Assembly (NCBI GenBank): GCA_020725385.1
Contig: DYFC01000057.1
Location: 1-43,454, forward strand
Source of the DNA: Nitrospira japonica
GTDB taxonomy: Bacteria > Nitrospirota > Thermodesulfovibrionia > Thermodesulfovibrionales > SM23-35
DNA length: 43,454 nt
Direction: 5' to 3'
The first letter of the stretch is position 1; the number at the start of each line of letters is the position of its first letter. The position numbers were made by a program, and so were the translations under genes. The notes beneath the pieces are model-generated. The model saw only the letters and a list, made by a program, of their open reading frames with translations. It searched no databases and was not told the origin of the DNA. Positions 33,526-42,081 of the stretch are shown here, one piece after another.

Positions 33526-35862
33526 ATGTTAACAAAATTTAAAAAATTTTCTGTTATATTTCTTGTTTTTCTAATTATTTTCATTATTTCCATTTTTGTT
33601 GCCCTTCATTCGTATCGCAACGAAATAAAGAGAAATATCATAGCTAAAATCTCCATTAAGGCTTCTGAATTTCTGGGACACGATGTTGAGATAAAAGATA
33701 TTTCATTCAGCTCTTCAGAGGGTGTTAACTTTTACAACATTAATATAAAAAATCCACCCGGTTTTAAGCCCGGGAATTTACTCACCATAAAAAAGCTCCA
33801 TATGAATTTGTCGCTAAATGATCTTCTTGCAGGAAGATTTTTTTCAGAAAATGTTACGGTTACCTCTCCTGAACTCATCATATATAAAGATGAAAATGGC
33901 AAACTGAACCTTTCGGATAAACTTCTTTCTTTTTTTAAGAGAGAACCAAAACTTAAGTATAAAATTAATGAATTCAAGATTGAGTCAGGCTCTTTTAAGT
34001 TTTATCCGGGTACCGGAAATCAAAATTTAAAATTATACAGAGAATTGCTCGAAGTTGAAAAAGTAAATATTTCTTTGAAAGATCTTTCTTCAAATAAAGG
34101 AGTGAAAACTCTTATTGACGGAAAAGCCGATTACAGAGGAGGCGAATTAAAATTAAATGGCTGGGCTTATTTGAAGGATGACCCGAAAAAATTTATGGCA
34201 TCTGCTTCTCTCGATAACCTGCCTTTATCAGATTTTAATGAAATATCCGGCAAACATGGTCTGAAACTTGAAAAAGCAAAAATAAATGCTGAATTTTTTA
34301 TCGAGGGCTCAACTGAAATTATTAATTTGAAAAATAGCGTTCAAATAAATAATGCATCCTCTACTTATATTTCCAGCAGGATAAACGGGATATTAATAAA
34401 AAATAAGTGCAGATATATTGCAAATAAAGACTTTTTTTCAATTGACGATTTAAGAATAGATTCAGGAGATTTCTTATCTGTTCAGGCAAAAGGAGCTATC
34501 AGAGATATTACCAAACATCCTGATTATAAAACAGAAATTACGGTAAATAAGCTTGATCTTTCTGCCCTGGAATTTCCGGATAATTATAAAATTACCGGAA
34601 TTTTGAAAAATGCGATTATTAAAATAAGTGGTAATTCTTTCACAAGAATTCCGGAGTTTAATTTAAAGGCCGGACTCAAGAACATATCGGTCTCAAAAGA
34701 AAAAAAGAATTTGATACAGAAAGCATCAATGGAATTTAATTTAAATTCTGATGGTGAAAATGCGAGATTTAATGTAAGCACTTTTATAGAAAAGCTTTTA
34801 ATAAAAGTTTCAGGAACAGCAAAAGATATAGCAACTCCAAAAAGATTTGTTAATTTAAAAACAGAAGTTCCTGATGTGAAAGCAATAGATATAAGGGATG
34901 CATTGTGGAATATATTTCCTGACAACCTCTTATATGCAGGTATGGAAGGTTTAATATCTTCTGTTTTTTCAATTGATTACTCTGAAGGTTCTTTAAATAT
35001 TTCGGGCACACTAAAAGCTCATGAACTTACAATCAATGGCGAAAATGGAGAATTCACGGTTGGGCCGGTAAATGGAGAGATACCGGTTAATTTCCAGAAG
35101 AACAAAAGTAAAACATTACTGAATAAAAACTTAAAGATGAATCTTTTTTCTGAAATTCCTGCATTCGAAAAAGATAACTTTCAAAATCTGAAGAATTTCT
35201 ACAAAGACCGTGAAACATGCAAAATTTGTAATAAGATAACTATCGGGAATATTAGTTACGGCATGCCTCTTTTAAAAAATTTAACTGTTTTTATAGAACA
35301 GGATAAAGGGATTTATAATATCCCTTTATTTGATGCCGATATTTCAGGGGGAAGACTGAAAGGAACTGCATCTGTAAATGTGTCGAATGGCCTCGATTAC
35401 ACAGCGGGGTTTATTATTGAAAAATTAAGTTTAAGAGAATTTTGCGAAGGGTTCGAACCTATAAAGGGTTATATTTCAGGACTTGTTGATGGACTGGCAT
35501 TCATTAAAGGTTCGGGGTCTGGTCTTACAAATCTTATAGGAAAGGTTGATCTGTGGACATACAGCAGTAAAAAGGAGAAGACAAAAATAAGCAAGGAATT
35601 TCTTAAAAAAGCCGGCGGTCCGTCACTAAAAGCATATCTTGGCGATAGGAATTTCGATAAAGGGATTGTTACCATGTATCTTAAGAATGGGTATATTATT
35701 TTCAGCGAACTCGAGATTTCAAACAGAAACATTTTGGGTATAAAAGATCTTTCAATCAAAGTTGCTCCGTTTAATAATAGAATTTCAATTGACCATCTTA
35801 TGTGGACAATTACCGAAGCAGCTCATAGAGCCAAAAGCGCAGAGGCTGATAAAAATAAATAG
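33526..35862 (+). CDS. AsmA-family intermembrane protein, YdbH-like
   Basis: 778 residues. One N-terminal membrane helix (about 6-27, FSVIFLVFLIIFIISIFVAL) is followed by a long region of repeated amphipathic beta strands, as in AsmA/YdbH/TamB proteins that form grooves for lipid across the periplasm. Visible marks: EIKDISFSSSEGVNFYNINIKNP near the start, and near the end SGGRLKGTASVNVSNGLDYTAGFIIEKLSL and YISGLVDGLAFIKGSGSG, as in the AsmA_2/YdbH C-terminal part. The protein also has a CKIC motif (about residue 565), possibly a disulfide. The gene after it encodes a DUF1318/YdbL-containing lipoprotein, and E. coli YdbH works with YnbE and YdbL, which supports the assignment. Confidence 0.75.
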   Translation: MLTKFKKFSVIFLVFLIIFIISIFVALHSYRNEIKRNIIAKISIKASEFLGHDVEIKDISFSSSEGVNFYNINIKNPPGFKPGNLLTIKKLHMNLSLNDLLAGRFFSENVTVTSPELIIYKDENGKLNLSDKLLSFFKREPKLKYKINEFKIESGSFKFYPGTGNQNLKLYRELLEVEKVNISLKDLSSNKGVKTLIDGKADYRGGELKLNGWAYLKDDPKKFMASASLDNLPLSDFNEISGKHGLKLEKAKINAEFFIEGSTEIINLKNSVQINNASSTYISSRINGILIKNKCRYIANKDFFSIDDLRIDSGDFLSVQAKGAIRDITKHPDYKTEITVNKLDLSALEFPDNYKITGILKNAIIKISGNSFTRIPEFNLKAGLKNISVSKEKKNLIQKASMEFNLNSDGENARFNVSTFIEKLLIKVSGTAKDIATPKRFVNLKTEVPDVKAIDIRDALWNIFPDNLLYAGMEGLISSVFSIDYSEGSLNISGTLKAHELTINGENGEFTVGPVNGEIPVNFQKNKSKTLLNKNLKMNLFSEIPAFEKDNFQNLKNFYKDRETCKICNKITIGNISYGMPLLKNLTVFIEQDKGIYNIPLFDADISGGRLKGTASVNVSNGLDYTAGFIIEKLSLREFCEGFEPIKGYISGLVDGLAFIKGSGSGLTNLIGKVDLWTYSSKKEKTKISKEFLKKAGGPSLKAYLGDRNFDKGIVTMYLKNGYIIFSELEISNRNILGIKDLSIKVAPFNNRISIDHLMWTITEAAHRAKSAEADKNK

Positions 35863-35967
35863 AAGGGTCTATTAAAATTAAATTTATTCTATAATATAAA
35901 AAGCTGGTATCTAAAAAATGTTAGGTAGAATTGATAATATTAATTTTTAAAATTTGAGGAGGATTAT

Positions 35968-36585
35968 ATGAAAGTCAAAATGAAATTGTTTATGTTAGGC
36001 TTTGTTTTTCTACTTGTCTCATGTGCTGTTATAACAGTGAATATTTACTTTCCGGAAAAGGATGTTAAAGAAGCATACAAAACTCTCGAAAAAGAGCTAA
36101 TGGGAACAGATTCTAAAAAAGATGATAAAAAATCCGGGGAAAGCAAGCCACAGAGTCTTTTCAAATTTGAATTTGCAGGAACTGCTTATGCTGAAGAAGG
36201 TCTTTCGGATAAACTTTCAGAGACAATGAAGAAGATGCCCGATGTTGTTAATGCTTATAAAGAAATGGGAGGAAGGATTAATGAAATTGATCGTTTAAGA
36301 GATAGTGGTGCAGTCGGAGAAGGCAAAGACGGTCTTCTTGTAATAAGGGAAGGAAAAATTAGCGAACAAGATAAAAAGCTTGTATCCGAAGAAAATGAAA
36401 ATAGAAAAACTGTCATGAGAGGCATGGCAAGGGCGATGGTTCGTATAAACAGAGACAGGGAGAACGAAGAAACAATCAAAAAAGTAATGCCCCAGGCTGT
36501 GGAATACTTTGCTTCATTAAGAAGGGATTCTGCTAAGAAAGGCTGGTGGATACAGAACCCGGACGGGAACTGGGTAAAAAAATAA
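35968..36585 (+). CDS. DUF1318/YdbL-like lipoprotein
   Basis: 205 residues. The lipoprotein signal ends in the lipobox LVSC (Cys19). Right after it comes AVITVNIYFPEKDVKEAYKTL, the short strand-forming segment seen in DUF1318 lipoproteins and reminiscent of YnbE. A low-complexity linker (KKDDKKSGESK) follows, then a helical domain ending in WWIQNPDGNWVKK, which resembles the end of E. coli YdbL as I remember it. It therefore looks like one protein doing the work of YnbE and YdbL. It lies about 100 bases after the YdbH-like gene, with GAGGAGG before the ATG. Confidence 0.75.
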   Translation: MKVKMKLFMLGFVFLLVSCAVITVNIYFPEKDVKEAYKTLEKELMGTDSKKDDKKSGESKPQSLFKFEFAGTAYAEEGLSDKLSETMKKMPDVVNAYKEMGGRINEIDRLRDSGAVGEGKDGLLVIREGKISEQDKKLVSEENENRKTVMRGMARAMVRINRDRENEETIKKVMPQAVEYFASLRRDSAKKGWWIQNPDGNWVKK

Positions 36586-36619
36586 TTTAGACTCTCTGAA
36601 AAAAATAGTATTTCATAGA

Positions 36620-37123
36620 ATGAAAAGCAGAAAGACTATCTTTGGGTTAATTATTCTTTTCATTATCGGGTCTTTTGCTGTCTCAGATGCAAAACTATTG
36701 CAAGCAGATAAAATTATAGTTCAGAAATCAAAAAGAATCATGACTCTGTTTAGAAAAGGGAGAATATTAAAGCAATATAAAGTAGCATTGGGTAAGCAGC
36801 CTGTCGGGAAGAAAATATTCGCTGGAGATAAGAGAACTCCTGAAGGTAGTTATTTTATAGATTCAAGAAAAGCTGACAGTAAATACTATTTAGCTCTTCA
36901 TATATCCTATCCAAATCATGTTGACTTAGAGAATTCCGGGAAACTTGGCTTAAATCCAGGGGGGGATATTATGATTCACGGTCTTCCTGATGGATATGAA
37001 GATGTGGAAGAATTCCATAGGATTACTGACTGGACTGACGGGTGCATTGCTGTGACTAATAAGGAAATGGAAGAAATCTGGCAACTTGTTCCTGATGGCA
37101 TACCTATAGATATAGTTCCTTAA
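36620..37123 (+). CDS. L,D-transpeptidase, YkuD family
   Basis: 167 residues with a signal sequence or anchor (TIFGLIILFIIGSFAVSDA). The YkuD domain follows: RIMTLFRKGRILKQYKVALGKQPVGKK, GDKRTPEGSYFID, then the catalytic motif with His120 (GGDIMIHGLPDG) and Cys142 in DWTDGCIAV. The usual S-x-G-C reads T-D-G-C here. It cross-links peptidoglycan or attaches lipoproteins in the periplasm; its position after two envelope genes fits. Start at ATG 36620, 34 bases after the lipoprotein gene, with no strong ribosome-binding site. Confidence 0.9.
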   Translation: MKSRKTIFGLIILFIIGSFAVSDAKLLQADKIIVQKSKRIMTLFRKGRILKQYKVALGKQPVGKKIFAGDKRTPEGSYFIDSRKADSKYYLALHISYPNHVDLENSGKLGLNPGGDIMIHGLPDGYEDVEEFHRITDWTDGCIAVTNKEMEEIWQLVPDGIPIDIVP

Positions 37124-37226
37124 AATAATAAGCTATCAAGCGGGCAAAAATAAAATCCTGCACGGTAAGAAGGCAATTAACTTAATGTAAAAGCGTTAAA
37201 TTTTTTCATTGAGAGGAGAATGTTTT

Positions 37227-38444
37227 ATGGCAAATGAAGATTTGTCCAAACTTAAAATAGATAAATCAGAAGCATTCTTTAAACAAAAAAGTAGAAATAA
37301 AATGATTTATCTTACTGTGATATTAGCAATCCTACCAATAATAGCTATATTATTTTTTAAGGGTATTTTATTGCCGGCAGTTGAGGTAGAAGTTGTAAAT
37401 GTCAGTAAATTATATCCATCCCAAACCTTTACTCTATTAAATGCAAGCGGATATGTGGTTGCTCAAAGGAAAGCAGCACTTGCATCAAAAATTACAGGAA
37501 GGCTTGTATCAATTTCTGTAGAAGAAGGTGATTTTGTTAAAAAGGGACAAATAGTAGCCCGTATAGAAAATGAGGATATTTCAGCATCAAAGGAACAGGC
37601 AGGGGCAAATCTAAATGCAGCCAAACATATTCTTGAACAGGCAAAAGCTGAACTTGCCGAATCAGAAATTACTTTTAAAAGATATAGTGAACTATTGCCT
37701 TTTGAATATGTCTCAAAAGCAGATTATGATGCAGCAGAAGCAAGGTATAAAAGGGCAAAGGCAGCGGTTTTAGCAGCAGAGGCAAATGTTAAAGCTGCTA
37801 TGGCAGCTTTGAAATCAGCTGATGTTTCCCTTGAATATAGCTTTATACGCGCTCCATTTGATGGAGTTGTTCTTACAAAAAATGCTGATATAGGCGATAT
37901 AATTACACCAATTGGAGCTGCAGCAAATGCAAAGGCAGCTGTTGTAACTATTGCTGATATGAGTTCTTTGCAGGTTGAAGTTGATGTCTCGGAATCTAAT
38001 CTTGGAATTGTTAAAAAGGGGCAACCGTGTGAAATACAGCTTGACGCTATACCTGATTCAAGATTTCGCGGGGTTGTACATATGATCGTTCCAACAGCAG
38101 ACCGTTCAAAAGCTACAGTTCTTGTCAAAATACGTTTTATTGATTCAGACCCCCGCATACTACCCGAAATGAGCGCAAAGGCAGCGTTCCTTGAAAGAGA
38201 AATAGGCAAAGATGAAAAAGAGCCGAGAATTGCACTTAACCCTGAAGCTATATCAAAACGAAATGGCAAACAGGTTGTTTTTCTTGTTATGGATAATAGG
38301 GCGATTGAAACTCCTGTAGTTACAGGTAATAAACTCGGTGATTTCATTGAAATCTTAAGCGGAGTAAAACCCGGTGACAGGGTTGTCTTAAGACCTTTGA
38401 ATAAACTGAAAAATGGTTCAAAAATAAAAATCCCTGAAAAATAA
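37227..38444 (+). CDS. Periplasmic adaptor (HlyD/MacA-type membrane fusion protein)
   Basis: 405 residues from the ATG at 37227, with GAGAGGAG eight bases upstream; a TTG at 37209 abuts that site and is rejected. One membrane helix (MIYLTVILAILPIIAILFF) is followed by the lipoyl halves (YVVAQRKAALASKITGRLVSISVEEGDFVKKGQIVARIE and FIRAPFDGVVLTKNADIGDIITP), an alanine-rich coiled-coil hairpin (about 125-195), and a beta-barrel/membrane-proximal end. It should connect the ABC exporter encoded next to an outer-membrane channel. Its stop overlaps the ATPase ATG by one base. Confidence 0.92.
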   Translation: MANEDLSKLKIDKSEAFFKQKSRNKMIYLTVILAILPIIAILFFKGILLPAVEVEVVNVSKLYPSQTFTLLNASGYVVAQRKAALASKITGRLVSISVEEGDFVKKGQIVARIENEDISASKEQAGANLNAAKHILEQAKAELAESEITFKRYSELLPFEYVSKADYDAAEARYKRAKAAVLAAEANVKAAMAALKSADVSLEYSFIRAPFDGVVLTKNADIGDIITPIGAAANAKAAVVTIADMSSLQVEVDVSESNLGIVKKGQPCEIQLDAIPDSRFRGVVHMIVPTADRSKATVLVKIRFIDSDPRILPEMSAKAAFLEREIGKDEKEPRIALNPEAISKRNGKQVVFLVMDNRAIETPVVTGNKLGDFIEILSGVKPGDRVVLRPLNKLKNGSKIKIPEK

Positions 38445-39145
38445 TGAACAGTGAAAATAATATTGTTGAGATAAGAAATCTTTCAAAATCATACCATAGG
38501 GGAAGTTTAATTCTTCCTGTTTTAAATAACATTTCCCTTGATATTAAAGAAGGAGAATTCCTTGCTCTTATGGGTCCTTCGGGTTCTGGTAAGACAACTT
38601 TGCTAAATTTAATTGCAGGAATTGATAAAGCTGATAGTGGATCAATAAAAGTCAAAAGTGTGGAAATAACGACTCTATCTGAATCAGAATTAGCAGAATG
38701 GAGGGCATCAAATGTAGGTTTTATTTTTCAGTTTTATAACCTTATTCCTGTTCTTACTGCTTTTGAGAATGTAGAACTTCCATTACTACTTTCGAAGTTG
38801 AGTAAAAAAGAACGCAGAGAGCATGTTGAGATGGCTCTTAAAGTAGTAAATCTTTCTGACCGTATGGATCACAGACCCGGACAACTTTCAGGTGGCCAGC
38901 AACAGCGTGTTGCTATTGCAAGAGCTATAGTGACAGACCCGGCTATACTTGTTGCGGACGAACCAACAGGAGATCTTGACAGGACATCAGCAGAAGATAT
39001 ACTCAACCTTATGGAACAATTGGTGGTCGAGCTCAACAAAACAATTATAATGGTAACACATGACCCCCGGGCAGCGAAAAAAGCACACCATATTAAATTT
39101 CTTGATAAGGGGATTTTAAATGCACGTCCTCAAATTGATCTTTAG
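38444..39145 (+). CDS. MacB/LolD-type ABC exporter ATPase
   Basis: 233 residues. Walker A GPSGSGKTTLLNLIAG, Q-loop VGFIFQFYNLIPVLTAFENVELPL, signature LSGGQQQRVAIARAI, Walker B ILVADEPTGDLD, H-loop VTHDPRAA: the pattern of the LolD/MacB/FtsE group. It powers the two FtsX-type permeases encoded downstream. It overlaps the adaptor gene by one base and the first permease by 26 bases. Confidence 0.95.
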   Translation: MNSENNIVEIRNLSKSYHRGSLILPVLNNISLDIKEGEFLALMGPSGSGKTTLLNLIAGIDKADSGSIKVKSVEITTLSESELAEWRASNVGFIFQFYNLIPVLTAFENVELPLLLSKLSKKERREHVEMALKVVNLSDRMDHRPGQLSGGQQQRVAIARAIVTDPAILVADEPTGDLDRTSAEDILNLMEQLVVELNKTIIMVTHDPRAAKKAHHIKFLDKGILNARPQIDL

Positions 39146-40277
39146 AAATTCCCTCAGGCATAAACTGAGAACCATTCTTACGGTTTTGGGAGTAACAATC
39201 GCTATTCTTTCATTCGGTCTTTTAAGAACTGTTATAAGTGCCTGGTATGCAGGAGTTGAGGCATCATCTGCAAGTCGTCTTGTTACAAGAAATGCTGTAT
39301 CACTTGTATTCCCGCTTCCACTTTCTTATAAGGAAAAAATTCGTCAGATCGAAGGTGTAAAATCTGTTTCTTATGGATCATGGTTTGGCGGAATTTATAT
39401 AGATGAAAAAAATTTTTTTGCAAATTACGCTCTTGAGGCAGAACATTATCTTGATATTTATCCCGAATTTATAATACCACCGGAACAAAAAGCAGCCTTT
39501 TTACATGATAGAAAGGCAGCAGTAGCAGGAAAAAAATTAGCCGACAAATATGGATGGAAAATAGGAGATATAATTACTCTTAGAGGCACTATTTATCCGG
39601 GAAACTGGGAATTTGTCTTGAAAGCTATATATAAAGGACGTGACAATACAGTTGATGAGACCGCTTTTTTCTTTCATTGGGCGTATCTAAATGAGATGAT
39701 GAAAAAGATAGCTCCACAGAGAGCTGACCAGGTCGGATGGTATATGGTCGAAGTAAAAAATCCAGAGCAAGCTGCTGAAGTTGCTGTGAGAATTGATCAA
39801 ACATTTAAGAACTCTCTTGCTGAAACATTAACAGAGACAGAAAAAGCATTTCAGCTTGGATTTATCTCAATGACCGAGGCAATAGTAATTGCGATTAAAC
39901 TGGTATCATTTGTTGTTATTTTAATAATAATGGCTGTTGTAGCTAACACAATGGCAATGACCGCACGGGAAAGAATTGGTGAATATGCTGTTTTCAAGAC
40001 TCTTGGATTTGGAGGATTTCATGTAAGCGGACTAATTTTTGGAGAATCAATGTTTATTACAATGACAGGAACAGTTTTAGGAATTTTATTAACATTTCCT
40101 GCTGCAAAAATATTTGCATCTGAGTTAAGCACCTATTTCCCGATATTTATAATTGAACCTGAAACATTATACATGGATGTAGCAGCAGGGTTAGTTGTAG
40201 CTTTAATGGCAGGCCTTTTCCCTGCGTGGCGGGCAATTAATATTCGCATTGCAGATGGTTTAAGGAGAATCGGTTGA
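39120..40277 (+). CDS. MacB/FtsX-type permease 1
   Basis: 385 residues. N-terminal helix (LRTILTVLGVTIAILSFGLLRTVIS), a periplasmic MacB_PCD domain (about 45-245) and a C-terminal FtsX domain with three helices (IVIAIKLVSFVVILIIMAVVANTMAMTARERIGEYAVFKTLGF). The ERIGEYAVFKTLGF segment is the typical cytoplasmic coupling helix. It pairs with the second permease rather than forming a homodimer. It overlaps both neighbours (26 and 4 bases). Confidence 0.93.
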   Translation: MHVLKLIFRNSLRHKLRTILTVLGVTIAILSFGLLRTVISAWYAGVEASSASRLVTRNAVSLVFPLPLSYKEKIRQIEGVKSVSYGSWFGGIYIDEKNFFANYALEAEHYLDIYPEFIIPPEQKAAFLHDRKAAVAGKKLADKYGWKIGDIITLRGTIYPGNWEFVLKAIYKGRDNTVDETAFFFHWAYLNEMMKKIAPQRADQVGWYMVEVKNPEQAAEVAVRIDQTFKNSLAETLTETEKAFQLGFISMTEAIVIAIKLVSFVVILIIMAVVANTMAMTARERIGEYAVFKTLGFGGFHVSGLIFGESMFITMTGTVLGILLTFPAAKIFASELSTYFPIFIIEPETLYMDVAAGLVVALMAGLFPAWRAINIRIADGLRRIG

Positions 40278-41440
40278 AAATACCTCTTTCATACAGTTTG
40301 CGAAATTTATGGACAAGAAGACTGACTACTTCTTTAACAATTGGAGGCATGGCTCTTGTAGTGTTTGTCTTTGCTGCAGTCCTGATGCTTGCTGAAGGTT
40401 TACAAAAAACACTTGTTGAAACAGGTTCAGATGACAATGTGGTAGTAATTAGAAAATCTGCCGGCTCTGAAGTGCAGAGTGGAATAGATAGAGTTCAGGC
40501 ATCAATAATTGAAACCCAACCCGGGATAGCAATTGATGCTGATGGCAAAAGAATGGTCGCAAAAGAAATTGTTGTATTGATAGCTCTTCCTAAAAAGAGC
40601 ACAAACAAACCTTCAAATGTTGTTATAAGAGGTATTGGAGAGAAATCTCTTGATCTACGGCGTCAGGTTAAAATTTCAGAAGGCCGTATGCCTGTTTCTG
40701 GCTCAACAGAAATTGTAATAGGTAAAAGCATAGCAAAGAGATTTAAGTCAGGAAAGGTTGGAGAAGTTTTACGTTTCGGGATGAGAGATTGGCGTATTGT
40801 GGGTATTTTTGATGCAGGCAATACCGGCTTCAGTTCAGAAGTATGGGGAGATGCTGATATTCTTATGCAGACTTTTAGGCGTCAGGCATATTCTTCTGTA
40901 ATTTTTAGGTTGCAGAATCCTTCAGAGTTTGAAGTCATAAAACAGAAAATTGAAAGCGATCCGAGACTCACACTTGAAGCCAGAAAAGAAACAAAATACT
41001 ACAGAGACCAATCAGAAATGATGGCAAAATTCCTGCGCATACTCGGGATTTCTTTAACAATTATTTTCTCTTTGGGCGCTATAATTGGTGCTATGATAAC
41101 TATGTATGCAGCGGTTGCAAATAGAATTGCTGAAATAGGAACATTAAGAGCGCTTGGTTTTCAGAGAAGAAATATTCTTGCAGCATTCGTTATGGAATCT
41201 TTATTTCTCGGATTAATTGGTGGCTTTACAGGGCTTATATTTGCATCGTTTCTTCAGCTTTACACGATTTCTACTATGAACTGGGCTACGTTTTCCGAAC
41301 TCGCATTTAGTTTTGAACTCTCTCCGGATATTATTTGGGAATCGATACTTTTTTCTCTTATAATGGGTTTAACAGGCGGAATGCTTCCAGCGATAAGAGC
41401 TTCAAGAATGAATATTGTTGAAGCTTTAAGAGGAGAGTAA
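40274..41440 (+). CDS. MacB/FtsX-type permease 2
   Basis: 388 residues, same layout as the first permease: N-terminal helix (SLTIGGMALVVFVFAAVLMLAEGLQ), MacB_PCD periplasmic domain and FtsX domain (ANRIAEIGTLRALGFQRRNILAAFVMESLFLGLIGGFTGLIFASF). The two proteins differ enough to be distinct halves of a heterodimer. The start overlaps permease 1 by four bases (TTGA), using TTG. It ends eight bases before the convergent nth gene, and no TolC-like gene is near. Confidence 0.93.
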   Translation: MKIPLSYSLRNLWTRRLTTSLTIGGMALVVFVFAAVLMLAEGLQKTLVETGSDDNVVVIRKSAGSEVQSGIDRVQASIIETQPGIAIDADGKRMVAKEIVVLIALPKKSTNKPSNVVIRGIGEKSLDLRRQVKISEGRMPVSGSTEIVIGKSIAKRFKSGKVGEVLRFGMRDWRIVGIFDAGNTGFSSEVWGDADILMQTFRRQAYSSVIFRLQNPSEFEVIKQKIESDPRLTLEARKETKYYRDQSEMMAKFLRILGISLTIIFSLGAIIGAMITMYAAVANRIAEIGTLRALGFQRRNILAAFVMESLFLGLIGGFTGLIFASFLQLYTISTMNWATFSELAFSFELSPDIIWESILFSLIMGLTGGMLPAIRASRMNIVEALRGE

Positions 41441-41448
41441 ATGAGGTT

Positions 41449-42081
41449 TTATATTGAACTCGAAGGGCAAATATCTTTTAATACACATTTATCATGAGCA
41501 GGTTTTTTTGCCTGGCATACATTTCTACCATGCAATATAAGAAGATTAGAAAGTTTATTCCAATCCTTCTGCGGAGTAATAGCCATAAGGTCCTGCTCTA
41601 TTTTGACAGGATTTTCATTCTTAGTAAGACCGAGCAATTTTGAGAGTCTTTTAACATGTGTATCTACCGCTATACCCTGATTTATTCCATAAGCTTCTGA
41701 AAGAACAATATTTGCTGTTTTCCTTGCTACACCCGGTAAAGTTATTAGTTCTTCCATTGTATTAGGTACATTTCCTTTGAAGTTCTTGATTATCAACTTA
41801 GCAGCTTCCTGAATATTTTTAGCCTTTGTCTTATAGTAATTTACCGAATTAACATCTTTTTGTAATTCTTCAATAGAAACCTTTGCATAATCTTTTATAG
41901 TCTTATATTTTTTAAAAAGCTTCTCGGTAACTTTATTTACAAGGGTATCTGTAGCCTGAGCTGAAAGAATAGTCGAAACAAGAAGCTCAAATGGAGTTGA
42001 AAATTTCAATGCCGTCCTGGCATCGGGATATTCTTTCTTGAGACGTTCCAGAATTTCATTAATTTTTTCCTTATTATTCAT
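41449..42081 (-). CDS. nth: Endonuclease III with altered Fe-S ligand set
   Basis: 210 residues. Base-excision-repair DNA glycosylase/AP lyase. The HhH motif and catalytic residues are intact: LPGVARKTANIVL with Lys121, and AVDTHVKRL with Asp140. The C-terminal [4Fe-4S] motif, normally C-x6-C-x2-C-x5-C, reads C189-x6-H196-x2-C199-x5-C205, i.e. the second Cys is His; I checked this codon (CAT) on the minus strand. The cluster could use His as ligand or be less stable. The ATG overlaps the apgM stop by four bases (ATGA). Confidence 0.94.
   Translation of the reverse strand: MNNKEKINEILERLKKEYPDARTALKFSTPFELLVSTILSAQATDTLVNKVTEKLFKKYKTIKDYAKVSIEELQKDVNSVNYYKTKAKNIQEAAKLIIKNFKGNVPNTMEELITLPGVARKTANIVLSEAYGINQGIAVDTHVKRLSKLLGLTKNENPVKIEQDLMAITPQKDWNKLSNLLILHGRNVCQAKKPAHDKCVLKDICPSSSI

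Noticed and set aside
35450..35459. GGTTCGAACC, identical to a tRNA T-loop core
   Set aside because: It lies inside the AsmA-like coding frame, and no acceptor or anticodon arms can be built around it.
37724..38347. 207-codon open frame on the minus strand
   Set aside because: It is the mirror of the alanine-rich adaptor gene; the plus-strand protein has clear domains and operon overlaps, while the minus-strand product looks like nothing known.
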